Source of the DNA: Metridium senile
Lineage: Eukaryota; Cnidaria; Anthozoa; Actiniaria; Metridiidae
NCBI GenBank assembly: GCA_949775045.1
Contig: OX459102.1
Span: 9,209,738-9,273,737 of the forward strand
Reading direction: 5' to 3'
Length of the DNA stretch: 64,000 bases
Shown one piece after another: positions 22,165 to 51,900 of this stretch. The position numbers and the translations under genes are program-made. Position 1 is the stretch's first letter. Every line of letters starts with the position of its first letter. The notes under the pieces are model-generated. The model was not told the origin of the DNA and ran no database searches. It saw nothing but the letters and a program-made list of their open reading frames with translations.

Positions 22165-22426
22165 AGGAATTCCATAGGGATTTGTTAGGGATTTCATAAC
22201 GTTTTTATTGAGCAGTTCCATAGACAGGGATTTCATAGGCTTTTCATCAAGTTTTCATAGGCTTAAATTCATAAAGTTTTCATAGGCTTTTCATCAGGTT
22301 TTCATAGGATTTTCTCAAGGTTTCATGGGCTTTTCAGTCAAAGTTTTCATAGGCTTTTTATAGGCTTTTAATTTTCATAGGCTTTTTATAGGCTTTTCAG
22401 TCATATAGGGTTTTCATAGGTGCAAA
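22165..22426 (+). repeat. Degenerate TTTTCATAGGC minisatellite
   Basis: About a dozen imperfect copies of TTTTCATAGGCTTTTCATCA in the spacer between MCM2 and HUWE1. Confidence 0.8.
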
Positions 22427-22604
22427 TAACTATGTCCGTGAAATACACATACTAAATAGTACTACATTAAACAAATAGAAAACAATAGAATAATAGCAAA
22501 AAGTGTACTATTTTAATTTGTTTTTATTTCATGGTTTTAGCGTTTCTACTCTATATAAAAGCTCCATACTTAATTAACAGGAAAAAAAATTAGCTCAATA
22601 CTTT

Positions 22605-22610
22605 TTTATT
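22605..22610 (-). terminator. Candidate MCM2 poly(A) signal AATAAA
   Basis: AATAAA on the minus strand, about 315 nt past the MCM2 stop, is the first canonical hexamer I found downstream. AT-rich DNA gives such hexamers by chance. Confidence 0.45.
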
Positions 22611-22923
22611 CAAACATGAATATCTACATTATAAGATTATTATATTTACCAAACCAACAACTGCACTTAGTGAACACCAATATAAATAATATATTTTACA
22701 AAAAGTATCGCATGACATCGCAAAAGTAGTTACAATAGGGGAATTCGCTGTTTGCTTCTGCATACGATTCTTGGTTTGTCGCAAGAGTTGGAACCAGAAG
22801 AAATTGTAAGTTTTGCCATAGTTAACTATATATCTTGGCTTTAACTTCGTATGAAAGCGTTTATAACTTTGTTTCATTGTATAAGTTTATGAAACGATCC
22901 AATAACTGAAATCGTTTTTCTAT

Positions 22924-40359
<17,436 letters not shown>

Positions 40360-40480
40360 GCTTTCCTGATCGATCGGCTGATTCGTGATCACATGATCAA
40401 GATTTCCCGCGCTTTTGGGAGCTTTAACGCCATAACGAGGCTGCCTCTTCTAGACAATTGCTGAATTGGGTTCCCTGTGT
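40360..40480 (-). promoter_or_regulatory. MCM2 proximal promoter with E2F-type site
   Basis: Immediately upstream of the MCM2 ATG is TTTCCCGCGC (40403-40412), a match to the E2F consensus TTTSSCGC. It lies in a short GC-richer stretch that also has the palindromic GATCGATC and GATCACATGATC. E2F control of MCM genes is well established in animals; its use here is inferred. Confidence 0.65.
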
Positions 40481-40653
40481 ATCCTGATTTTATAATTACT
40501 AATTTTATTTCATTGATTCATTCTATGTGCACTATCCAGTATTTTTTATGTTATTCTTCTATTCCAACATCCTTTATATATGTACAATTATTAATTCAAT
40601 TTTATTGATTATAATTCACTTTAATAATATTAAATATTTTTACTATATATTTG

Positions 40654-41144
40654 CAGTGTCGTGACATGGTATATGGGATCAGGGATCAGCATTATTATTA
40701 TTATTATTGCTTTGGGATCGGGATCACAGCCACTGGGATCAGGATCATGAGAAAATATCGCCGAATCAGGGATCAAATTAATCAGGGATCAGAATCGAAA
40801 TAAAATTTGAGGGGTGGCGAATGGTACCTTCAAACTGACGCTAAGTCTCGGAGTCTCGAATTTTCTAAATTGTTGGTCTCAAAATCTCATTTTTTAAAAA
40901 CGACAGTCTCGGAGTCTCGAATTACTGCCAAGGCTAATATGTTCTACGTTATGTTTACATTTCCGAAAAAATGTATAATTCAAGCATAATTAGATTAGAT
41001 AGTAAGGTGTTGTTGCAGTAAAATCTCGTTCTCGGAAAACGTAAAGCAAAAAATCTCGGTCTCGAATTTTGAAAATTTGACGATCCAAATTTTGGTCAGA
41101 AATACGGGACCACGTGTAAAAAAATATACCATGTCACAACCCTG
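40654..41144. mobile_element. 491-bp inverted-repeat element with GGGATCA repeats
   Basis: The ends are inverted copies of CAGKGTYGTGACATGGTATA. Inside are a run of GGGATCA words, an ATT microsatellite and repeated GTCTCGGAGTCTCGAAT. Non-coding. Further copies lie in each large duplicate (for example 55903-56393). No clear target duplication. Confidence 0.6.
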
Positions 41145-41964
41145 CTGCTATGTATTTTGAGCAGCTAGCTCGCCGCTTTGCGCGTCTCAAAATACGTGGC
41201 AGGGAGAAAGTTAGTCAAGCCCGGCTTGTAACCAGGGTAGATAAAGCTCTACAATTAGCTGTAAATATTGATCTGAAGTGATTCACTTGTCCCAACATAT
41301 ATGTATCGAACAGACTCGGCTCTCGTTAATTACACAAAGTTTATTCATTGTGATGTTTTAAGCTTATCACTAATATATCATCGTAATCGTGAGCCCAGGA
41401 GAATACCACCAATACGATTTCATTCATTTATTATTGAGTTATATATTTACATAATTAATAATTGCACCGTTTTTTAATTAGTACTATTGATAATTGTAGA
41501 TACATTTTTTCGAATCTGCATGATAACTAATTAAAAGGGTATTATCTGTCTCGTTTTTATGGAAATCAGTGGACGTGTTAAATCAGGCATTATGTTTGTG
41601 CGCGCGCTCCTTACACCATGCACGTACCCACGTTTGAAATTTGAGAAAAGAGCACAAATCAGTTTGGAATAAGCTGGATTCAACAATCTTTTTTCAGTAT
41701 ATTATTAATAAAAAAAAATCGCACGATATTCTCGTACAATTCGCAATTCATAGATACTCGTAATGTTTTGAAAGTAAACCGTGAATTAGACTCGCCTAAA
41801 GGCTCGTCCAATTTTGAAATCTTTCAAAACATCACTCGTATACCTATTAATTTACGAATTGTACTCAAGATCGTGCGATTTCCGTCAGAAAATTTGGAAT
41901 AACAAATATACCGATTTTTTATGAAAACTGGTTTGACTGACAAGAATGTCATTTTTATATCGAG
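41145..41964. other. Spacer between the GGGATCA element and the 841-bp array
   Basis: AT-rich, no gene. A weak inverted repeat (TCGCACGATATTCTCGTACA near 41720 against its complement near 41860) marks a possible decayed element. The same stretch occurs in the other large duplicates. Confidence 0.5.
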
Positions 41965-42040
41965 CATTCATCCGCTCACAACCACTTCTACAGTTTCTTT
42001 TAAAGAAATTGACTTACTCAGTGAGCAAAACAAACAACCA

Positions 42041-42108
42041 AAGCTAAAAAGCAACTGACGAAGGATTATTTGGGATATAATCCGAAACCGGTCTTGCACC
42101 CATAGCTT
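42041..42108 (+). ncRNA. Hammerhead ribozyme (first of 16, period 841)
   Basis: Boxes in order: stem I outer AAGCT (42041-42045), loop AAAAA, stem I inner GCAA; core CTGACGA (42055-42061); an unpaired A; stem II GGATTAT/ATAATCC (7 bp) with loop TTGGGAT; GAAA (42084-42087); CCGGT, then C17 (42093). Cleavage is predicted between 42093 and 42094. Stem I then closes with TTGC, loop ACCCAT and AGCTT (42104-42108). All conserved core positions of the hammerhead are present. Stem III is ACCGGT with no loop, so folding is expected as a dimer. The extra A after CTGACGA is the one departure; it also occurs in dispersed relatives. Copies recur at 42041 + 841k, the last at 54656. Confidence 0.85.
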
Positions 42109-42707
42109 GCTTAATAATTAAGCAACGAAAATCTGTCAAGGATCTTCACAGACCTACAACTGTATAGTGTCTTAGAGATTAAATGAACACAAAGACTCTT
42201 TAGTCAGTGTTAAATTTATTTCTCTCGTTTATCTAAACATATTGATTACAACATTTGTACTGCAGTAACAAGCCTAGTTGATTACAATATCGTTTATATG
42301 ATAACACAAAAAGACACTCTAACATGACTGGTCTATTACTGGATTATATTCACCGCAATATAACACGATAACTTTATTCCGAAGAGTGTAGTTTGTGTGG
42401 CTTCGAACATACTATAACCTTGATTTACAAAAACCTCGTTTGCCCCTGTAATCGTACCCTACACTCTTCTTCAGTTGCTCGACCTGTTTCATTGTAAACT
42501 AAAAGAGCCATACCGTTATCGATCAAACTTACTGGTGATTTTAAGAACACGGCAAAGGAGTAACAAATCAGTGATTTTTCCTCAGAAATCTATTGCAAAC
42601 GACAAACTATTGCTAAAAAGATTCAATTAGAGATCACACCTTTAGACTGATCAGTGACCGTATAGAACAATGTATTTGCGCGATTTCTCGCCCCTCATTG
42701 TTTTACA

Positions 42708-42807
42708 ACCGGAAATACAACCTGATCAATAGTTCTTTTAAATGTCCAATCAGATTTCTCCTATTGAAATCTTTGATCTATAAAAAGGCAGCAATTTTGG
42801 TTGATCA
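42708..42807 (+). promoter_or_regulatory. Pol II-type promoter in each 841-bp monomer (first copy)
   Basis: ACCGGAAAT (ETS-like, 42708-42716), CCAAT (42746-42750), TATAAAAAG (42779-42787) and an initiator TCATTC with +1 A at 42807. The TATA-to-start distance is 28 nt. It repeats every 841 bp; the last TATA is at 54553. The predicted transcript reaches the hammerhead cleavage site after about 128 nt. Confidence 0.65.
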
Positions 42808-42947
42808 TTCATCCGCTCACAACCACTTCTACAGTTTCTTTTAAAGAAATTGACTTACTCAGTGAGCAAAACAAACAACCAAAGCTAAAAAGCAACTGAC
42901 GAAGGATTATTTGGGATATAATCCGAAACCGGTCTTGCACCCATAGC

Positions 42948-42966
42948 TTGCTTAATAATTAAGCAA
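42948..42966 (+). other. Palindrome just after the ribozyme
   Basis: TTGCTTAATAATTAAGCAA is a perfect inverted repeat sharing two bases with the outer stem I strand, so it may compete with ribozyme folding. It is present in every monomer (first copy at 42107-42125). Confidence 0.6.
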
Positions 42967-45900
42967 CGAAAATCTGTCAAGGATCTTCACAGACCTACAA
43001 CTGTATAGTGTCTTAGAGATTAAATGAACACAAAGACTCTTTAGTCAGTGTTAAATTTATTTCTCTCGTTTATCTAAACATATTGATTACAACATTTGTA
43101 CTGCAGTAACAAGCCTAGTTGATTACAATATCGTTTATATGATAACACAAAAAGACACTCTAACATGACTGGTCTATTACTGGATTATATTCACCGCAAT
43201 ATAACACGATAACTTTATTCCGAAGAGTGTAGTTTGTGTGGCTTCGAACATACTATAACCTTGATTTACAAAAACCTCGTTTGCCCCTGTAATCGTACCC
43301 TACACTCTTCTTCAGTTGCTCGACCTGTTTCATTGTAAACTAAAAGAGCCATACCGTTATCGATCAAACTTACTGGTGATTTTAAGAACACGGCAAAGGA
43401 GTAACAAATCAGTGATTTTTCCTCAGAAATCTATTGCAAACGACAAACTATTGCTAAAAAGATTCAATTAGAGATCACACCTTTAGACTGATCAGTGACC
43501 GTATAGAACAATGTATTTGCGCGATTTCTCGCCCCTCATTGTTTTACAACCGGAAATACAACCTGATCAATAGTTCTTTTAAATGTCCAATCAGATTTCT
43601 CCTATTGAAATCTTTGATCTATAAAAAGGCAGCAATTTTGGTTGATCATTCATCCGCTCACAACCACTTCTACAGTTTCTTTTAAAGAAATTGACTTACT
43701 CAGTGAGCAAAACAAACAACCAAAGCTAAAAAGCAACTGACGAAGGATTATTTGGGATATAATCCGAAACCGGTCTTGCACCCATAGCTTGCTTAATAAT
43801 TAAGCAACGAAAATCTGTCAAGGATCTTCACAGACCTACAACTGTATAGTGTCTTAGAGATTAAATGAACACAAAGACTCTTTAGTCAGTGTTAAATTTA
43901 TTTCTCTCGTTTATCTAAACATATTGATTACAACATTTGTACTGCAGTAACAAGCCTAGTTGATTACAATATCGTTTATATGATAACACAAAAAGACACT
44001 CTAACATGACTGGTCTATTACTGGATTATATTCACCGCAATATAACACGATAACTTTATTCCGAAGAGTGTAGTTTGTGTGGCTTCGAACATACTATAAC
44101 CTTGATTTACAAAAACCTCGTTTGCCCCTGTAATCGTACCCTACACTCTTCTTCAGTTGCTCGACCTGTTTCATTGTAAACTAAAAGAGCCATACCGTTA
44201 TCGATCAAACTTACTGGTGATTTTAAGAACACGGCAAAGGAGTAACAAATCAGTGATTTTTCCTCAGAAATCTATTGCAAACGACAAACTATTGCTAAAA
44301 AGATTCAATTAGAGATCACACCTTTAGACTGATCAGTGACCGTATAGAACAATGTATTTGCGCGATTTCTCGCCCCTCATTGTTTTACAACCGGAAATAC
44401 AACCTGATCAATAGTTCTTTTAAATGTCCAATCAGATTTCTCCTATTGAAATCTTTGATCTATAAAAAGGCAGCAATTTTGGTTGATCATTCATCCGCTC
44501 ACAACCACTTCTACAGTTTCTTTTAAAGAAATTGACTTACTCAGTGAGCAAAACAAACAACCAAAGCTAAAAAGCAACTGACGAAGGATTATTTGGGATA
44601 TAATCCGAAACCGGTCTTGCACCCATAGCTTGCTTAATAATTAAGCAACGAAAATCTGTCAAGGATCTTCACAGACCTACAACTGTATAGTGTCTTAGAG
44701 ATTAAATGAACACAAAGACTCTTTAGTCAGTGTTAAATTTATTTCTCTCGTTTATCTAAACATATTGATTACAACATTTGTACTGCAGTAACAAGCCTAG
44801 TTGATTACAATATCGTTTATATGATAACACAAAAAGACACTCTAACATGACTGGTCTATTACTGGATTATATTCACCGCAATATAACACGATAACTTTAT
44901 TCCGAAGAGTGTAGTTTGTGTGGCTTCGAACATACTATAACCTTGATTTACAAAAACCTCGTTTGCCCCTGTAATCGTACCCTACACTCTTCTTCAGTTG
45001 CTCGACCTGTTTCATTGTAAACTAAAAGAGCCATACCGTTATCGATCAAACTTACTGGTGATTTTAAGAACACGGCAAAGGAGTAACAAATCAGTGATTT
45101 TTCCTCAGAAATCTATTGCAAACGACAAACTATTGCTAAAAAGATTCAATTAGAGATCACACCTTTAGACTGATCAGTGACCGTATAGAACAATGTATTT
45201 GCGCGATTTCTCGCCCCTCATTGTTTTACAACCGGAAATACAACCTGATCAATAGTTCTTTTAAATGTCCAATCAGATTTCTCCTATTGAAATCTTTGAT
45301 CTATAAAAAGGCAGCAATTTTGGTTGATCATTCATCCGCTCACAACCACTTCTACAGTTTCTTTTAAAGAAATTGACTTACTCAGTGAGCAAAACAAACA
45401 ACCAAAGCTAAAAAGCAACTGACGAAGGATTATTTGGGATATAATCCGAAACCGGTCTTGCACCCATAGCTTGCTTAATAATTAAGCAACGAAAATCTGT
45501 CAAGGATCTTCACAGACCTACAACTGTATAGTGTCTTAGAGATTAAATGAACACAAAGACTCTTTAGTCAGTGTTAAATTTATTTCTCTCGTTTATCTAA
45601 ACATATTGATTACAACATTTGTACTGCAGTAACAAGCCTAGTTGATTACAATATCGTTTATATGATAACACAAAAAGACACTCTAACATGACTGGTCTAT
45701 TACTGGATTATATTCACCGCAATATAACACGATAACTTTATTCCGAAGAGTGTAGTTTGTGTGGCTTCGAACATACTATAACCTTGATTTACAAAAACCT
45801 CGTTTGCCCCTGTAATCGTACCCTACACTCTTCTTCAGTTGCTCGACCTGTTTCATTGTAAACTAAAAGAGCCATACCGTTATCGATCAAACTTACTGGT

Positions 45901-48900
45901 GATTTTAAGAACACGGCAAAGGAGTAACAAATCAGTGATTTTTCCTCAGAAATCTATTGCAAACGACAAACTATTGCTAAAAAGATTCAATTAGAGATCA
46001 CACCTTTAGACTGATCAGTGACCGTATAGAACAATGTATTTGCGCGATTTCTCGCCCCTCATTGTTTTACAACCGGAAATACAACCTGATCAATAGTTCT
46101 TTTAAATGTCCAATCAGATTTCTCCTATTGAAATCTTTGATCTATAAAAAGGCAGCAATTTTGGTTGATCATTCATCCGCTCACAACCACTTCTACAGTT
46201 TCTTTTAAAGAAATTGACTTACTCAGTGAGCAAAACAAACAACCAAAGCTAAAAAGCAACTGACGAAGGATTATTTGGGATATAATCCGAAACCGGTCTT
46301 GCACCCATAGCTTGCTTAATAATTAAGCAACGAAAATCTGTCAAGGATCTTCACAGACCTACAACTGTATAGTGTCTTAGAGATTAAATGAACACAAAGA
46401 CTCTTTAGTCAGTGTTAAATTTATTTCTCTCGTTTATCTAAACATATTGATTACAACATTTGTACTGCAGTAACAAGCCTAGTTGATTACAATATCGTTT
46501 ATATGATAACACAAAAAGACACTCTAACATGACTGGTCTATTACTGGATTATATTCACCGCAATATAACACGATAACTTTATTCCGAAGAGTGTAGTTTG
46601 TGTGGCTTCGAACATACTATAACCTTGATTTACAAAAACCTCGTTTGCCCCTGTAATCGTACCCTACACTCTTCTTCAGTTGCTCGACCTGTTTCATTGT
46701 AAACTAAAAGAGCCATACCGTTATCGATCAAACTTACTGGTGATTTTAAGAACACGGCAAAGGAGTAACAAATCAGTGATTTTTCCTCAGAAATCTATTG
46801 CAAACGACAAACTATTGCTAAAAAGATTCAATTAGAGATCACACCTTTAGACTGATCAGTGACCGTATAGAACAATGTATTTGCGCGATTTCTCGCCCCT
46901 CATTGTTTTACAACCGGAAATACAACCTGATCAATAGTTCTTTTAAATGTCCAATCAGATTTCTCCTATTGAAATCTTTGATCTATAAAAAGGCAGCAAT
47001 TTTGGTTGATCATTCATCCGCTCACAACCACTTCTACAGTTTCTTTTAAAGAAATTGACTTACTCAGTGAGCAAAACAAACAACCAAAGCTAAAAAGCAA
47101 CTGACGAAGGATTATTTGGGATATAATCCGAAACCGGTCTTGCACCCATAGCTTGCTTAATAATTAAGCAACGAAAATCTGTCAAGGATCTTCACAGACC
47201 TACAACTGTATAGTGTCTTAGAGATTAAATGAACACAAAGACTCTTTAGTCAGTGTTAAATTTATTTCTCTCGTTTATCTAAACATATTGATTACAACAT
47301 TTGTACTGCAGTAACAAGCCTAGTTGATTACAATATCGTTTATATGATAACACAAAAAGACACTCTAACATGACTGGTCTATTACTGGATTATATTCACC
47401 GCAATATAACACGATAACTTTATTCCGAAGAGTGTAGTTTGTGTGGCTTCGAACATACTATAACCTTGATTTACAAAAACCTCGTTTGCCCCTGTAATCG
47501 TACCCTACACTCTTCTTCAGTTGCTCGACCTGTTTCATTGTAAACTAAAAGAGCCATACCGTTATCGATCAAACTTACTGGTGATTTTAAGAACACGGCA
47601 AAGGAGTAACAAATCAGTGATTTTTCCTCAGAAATCTATTGCAAACGACAAACTATTGCTAAAAAGATTCAATTAGAGATCACACCTTTAGACTGATCAG
47701 TGACCGTATAGAACAATGTATTTGCGCGATTTCTCGCCCCTCATTGTTTTACAACCGGAAATACAACCTGATCAATAGTTCTTTTAAATGTCCAATCAGA
47801 TTTCTCCTATTGAAATCTTTGATCTATAAAAAGGCAGCAATTTTGGTTGATCATTCATCCGCTCACAACCACTTCTACAGTTTCTTTTAAAGAAATTGAC
47901 TTACTCAGTGAGCAAAACAAACAACCAAAGCTAAAAAGCAACTGACGAAGGATTATTTGGGATATAATCCGAAACCGGTCTTGCACCCATAGCTTGCTTA
48001 ATAATTAAGCAACGAAAATCTGTCAAGGATCTTCACAGACCTACAACTGTATAGTGTCTTAGAGATTAAATGAACACAAAGACTCTTTAGTCAGTGTTAA
48101 ATTTATTTCTCTCGTTTATCTAAACATATTGATTACAACATTTGTACTGCAGTAACAAGCCTAGTTGATTACAATATCGTTTATATGATAACACAAAAAG
48201 ACACTCTAACATGACTGGTCTATTACTGGATTATATTCACCGCAATATAACACGATAACTTTATTCCGAAGAGTGTAGTTTGTGTGGCTTCGAACATACT
48301 ATAACCTTGATTTACAAAAACCTCGTTTGCCCCTGTAATCGTACCCTACACTCTTCTTCAGTTGCTCGACCTGTTTCATTGTAAACTAAAAGAGCCATAC
48401 CGTTATCGATCAAACTTACTGGTGATTTTAAGAACACGGCAAAGGAGTAACAAATCAGTGATTTTTCCTCAGAAATCTATTGCAAACGACAAACTATTGC
48501 TAAAAAGATTCAATTAGAGATCACACCTTTAGACTGATCAGTGACCGTATAGAACAATGTATTTGCGCGATTTCTCGCCCCTCATTGTTTTACAACCGGA
48601 AATACAACCTGATCAATAGTTCTTTTAAATGTCCAATCAGATTTCTCCTATTGAAATCTTTGATCTATAAAAAGGCAGCAATTTTGGTTGATCATTCATC
48701 CGCTCACAACCACTTCTACAGTTTCTTTTAAAGAAATTGACTTACTCAGTGAGCAAAACAAACAACCAAAGCTAAAAAGCAACTGACGAAGGATTATTTG
48801 GGATATAATCCGAAACCGGTCTTGCACCCATAGCTTGCTTAATAATTAAGCAACGAAAATCTGTCAAGGATCTTCACAGACCTACAACTGTATAGTGTCT

Positions 48901-51900
48901 TAGAGATTAAATGAACACAAAGACTCTTTAGTCAGTGTTAAATTTATTTCTCTCGTTTATCTAAACATATTGATTACAACATTTGTACTGCAGTAACAAG
49001 CCTAGTTGATTACAATATCGTTTATATGATAACACAAAAAGACACTCTAACATGACTGGTCTATTACTGGATTATATTCACCGCAATATAACACGATAAC
49101 TTTATTCCGAAGAGTGTAGTTTGTGTGGCTTCGAACATACTATAACCTTGATTTACAAAAACCTCGTTTGCCCCTGTAATCGTACCCTACACTCTTCTTC
49201 AGTTGCTCGACCTGTTTCATTGTAAACTAAAAGAGCCATACCGTTATCGATCAAACTTACTGGTGATTTTAAGAACACGGCAAAGGAGTAACAAATCAGT
49301 GATTTTTCCTCAGAAATCTATTGCAAACGACAAACTATTGCTAAAAAGATTCAATTAGAGATCACACCTTTAGACTGATCAGTGACCGTATAGAACAATG
49401 TATTTGCGCGATTTCTCGCCCCTCATTGTTTTACAACCGGAAATACAACCTGATCAATAGTTCTTTTAAATGTCCAATCAGATTTCTCCTATTGAAATCT
49501 TTGATCTATAAAAAGGCAGCAATTTTGGTTGATCATTCATCCGCTCACAACCACTTCTACAGTTTCTTTTAAAGAAATTGACTTACTCAGTGAGCAAAAC
49601 AAACAACCAAAGCTAAAAAGCAACTGACGAAGGATTATTTGGGATATAATCCGAAACCGGTCTTGCACCCATAGCTTGCTTAATAATTAAGCAACGAAAA
49701 TCTGTCAAGGATCTTCACAGACCTACAACTGTATAGTGTCTTAGAGATTAAATGAACACAAAGACTCTTTAGTCAGTGTTAAATTTATTTCTCTCGTTTA
49801 TCTAAACATATTGATTACAACATTTGTACTGCAGTAACAAGCCTAGTTGATTACAATATCGTTTATATGATAACACAAAAAGACACTCTAACATGACTGG
49901 TCTATTACTGGATTATATTCACCGCAATATAACACGATAACTTTATTCCGAAGAGTGTAGTTTGTGTGGCTTCGAACATACTATAACCTTGATTTACAAA
50001 AACCTCGTTTGCCCCTGTAATCGTACCCTACACTCTTCTTCAGTTGCTCGACCTGTTTCATTGTAAACTAAAAGAGCCATACCGTTATCGATCAAACTTA
50101 CTGGTGATTTTAAGAACACGGCAAAGGAGTAACAAATCAGTGATTTTTCCTCAGAAATCTATTGCAAACGACAAACTATTGCTAAAAAGATTCAATTAGA
50201 GATCACACCTTTAGACTGATCAGTGACCGTATAGAACAATGTATTTGCGCGATTTCTCGCCCCTCATTGTTTTACAACCGGAAATACAACCTGATCAATA
50301 GTTCTTTTAAATGTCCAATCAGATTTCTCCTATTGAAATCTTTGATCTATAAAAAGGCAGCAATTTTGGTTGATCATTCATCCGCTCACAACCACTTCTA
50401 CAGTTTCTTTTAAAGAAATTGACTTACTCAGTGAGCAAAACAAACAACCAAAGCTAAAAAGCAACTGACGAAGGATTATTTGGGATATAATCCGAAACCG
50501 GTCTTGCACCCATAGCTTGCTTAATAATTAAGCAACGAAAATCTGTCAAGGATCTTCACAGACCTACAACTGTATAGTGTCTTAGAGATTAAATGAACAC
50601 AAAGACTCTTTAGTCAGTGTTAAATTTATTTCTCTCGTTTATCTAAACATATTGATTACAACATTTGTACTGCAGTAACAAGCCTAGTTGATTACAATAT
50701 CGTTTATATGATAACACAAAAAGACACTCTAACATGACTGGTCTATTACTGGATTATATTCACCGCAATATAACACGATAACTTTATTCCGAAGAGTGTA
50801 GTTTGTGTGGCTTCGAACATACTATAACCTTGATTTACAAAAACCTCGTTTGCCCCTGTAATCGTACCCTACACTCTTCTTCAGTTGCTCGACCTGTTTC
50901 ATTGTAAACTAAAAGAGCCATACCGTTATCGATCAAACTTACTGGTGATTTTAAGAACACGGCAAAGGAGTAACAAATCAGTGATTTTTCCTCAGAAATC
51001 TATTGCAAACGACAAACTATTGCTAAAAAGATTCAATTAGAGATCACACCTTTAGACTGATCAGTGACCGTATAGAACAATGTATTTGCGCGATTTCTCG
51101 CCCCTCATTGTTTTACAACCGGAAATACAACCTGATCAATAGTTCTTTTAAATGTCCAATCAGATTTCTCCTATTGAAATCTTTGATCTATAAAAAGGCA
51201 GCAATTTTGGTTGATCATTCATCCACTCACAACCACTTCTACAGTTTCTTTTAAAGAAATTGACTTACTCAGTGAGCAAAACAAACAACCAAAGCTAAAA
51301 AGCAACTGACGAAGGATTATTTGGGATATAATCCGAAACCGGTCTTGCACCCATAGCTTGCTTAATAATTAAGCAACGAAAATCTGTCAAGGATCTTCAC
51401 AGACCTACAACTGTATAGTGTCTTAGAGATTAAATGAACACAAAGACTCTTTAGTCAGTGTTAAATTTATTTCTCTCGTTTATCTAAACATATTGATTAC
51501 AACATTTGTACTGCAGTAACAAGCCTAGTTGATTACAATATCGTTTATATGATAACACAAAAAGACACTCTAACATGACTGGTCTATTACTGGATTATAT
51601 TCACCGCAATATAACACGATAACTTTATTCCGAAGAGTGTAGTTTGTGTGGCTTCGAACATACTATAACCTTGATTTACAAAAACCTCGTTTGCCCCTGT
51701 AATCGTACCCTACACTCTTCTTCAGTTGCTCGACCTGTTTCATTGTAAACTAAAAGAGCCATACCGTTATCGATCAAACTTACTGGTGATTTTAAGAACA
51801 CGGCAAAGGAGTAACAAATCAGTGATTTTTCCTCAGAAATCTATTGCAAACGACAAACTATTGCTAAAAAGATTCAATTAGAGATCACACCTTTAGACTG

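Larger units (their letters stand above)
21267..22923. other. Intergenic region between MCM2 3' end and HUWE1 5' end
   Basis: 1.66 kb that must hold the MCM2 3'UTR (22600-22923) and the HUWE1 promoter. It contains the CATAGG minisatellite and a plus-strand CTATATATAAACGG TATA-like word at about 22003-22016, but no clear HUWE1 promoter element and no gene. Confidence 0.6.

Noticed and set aside
40807..40989. 60-codon frame repeated at 56056 and 59104
   Set aside because: It lies inside the GGGATCA inverted-repeat element, is broken in the fourth copy, and has no recognisable domain.
42935..42966. Rho-independent-like terminator after the ribozyme
   Set aside because: The palindrome lacks a GC-rich stem and T-run, and this is eukaryotic DNA; described instead as a competing hairpin.
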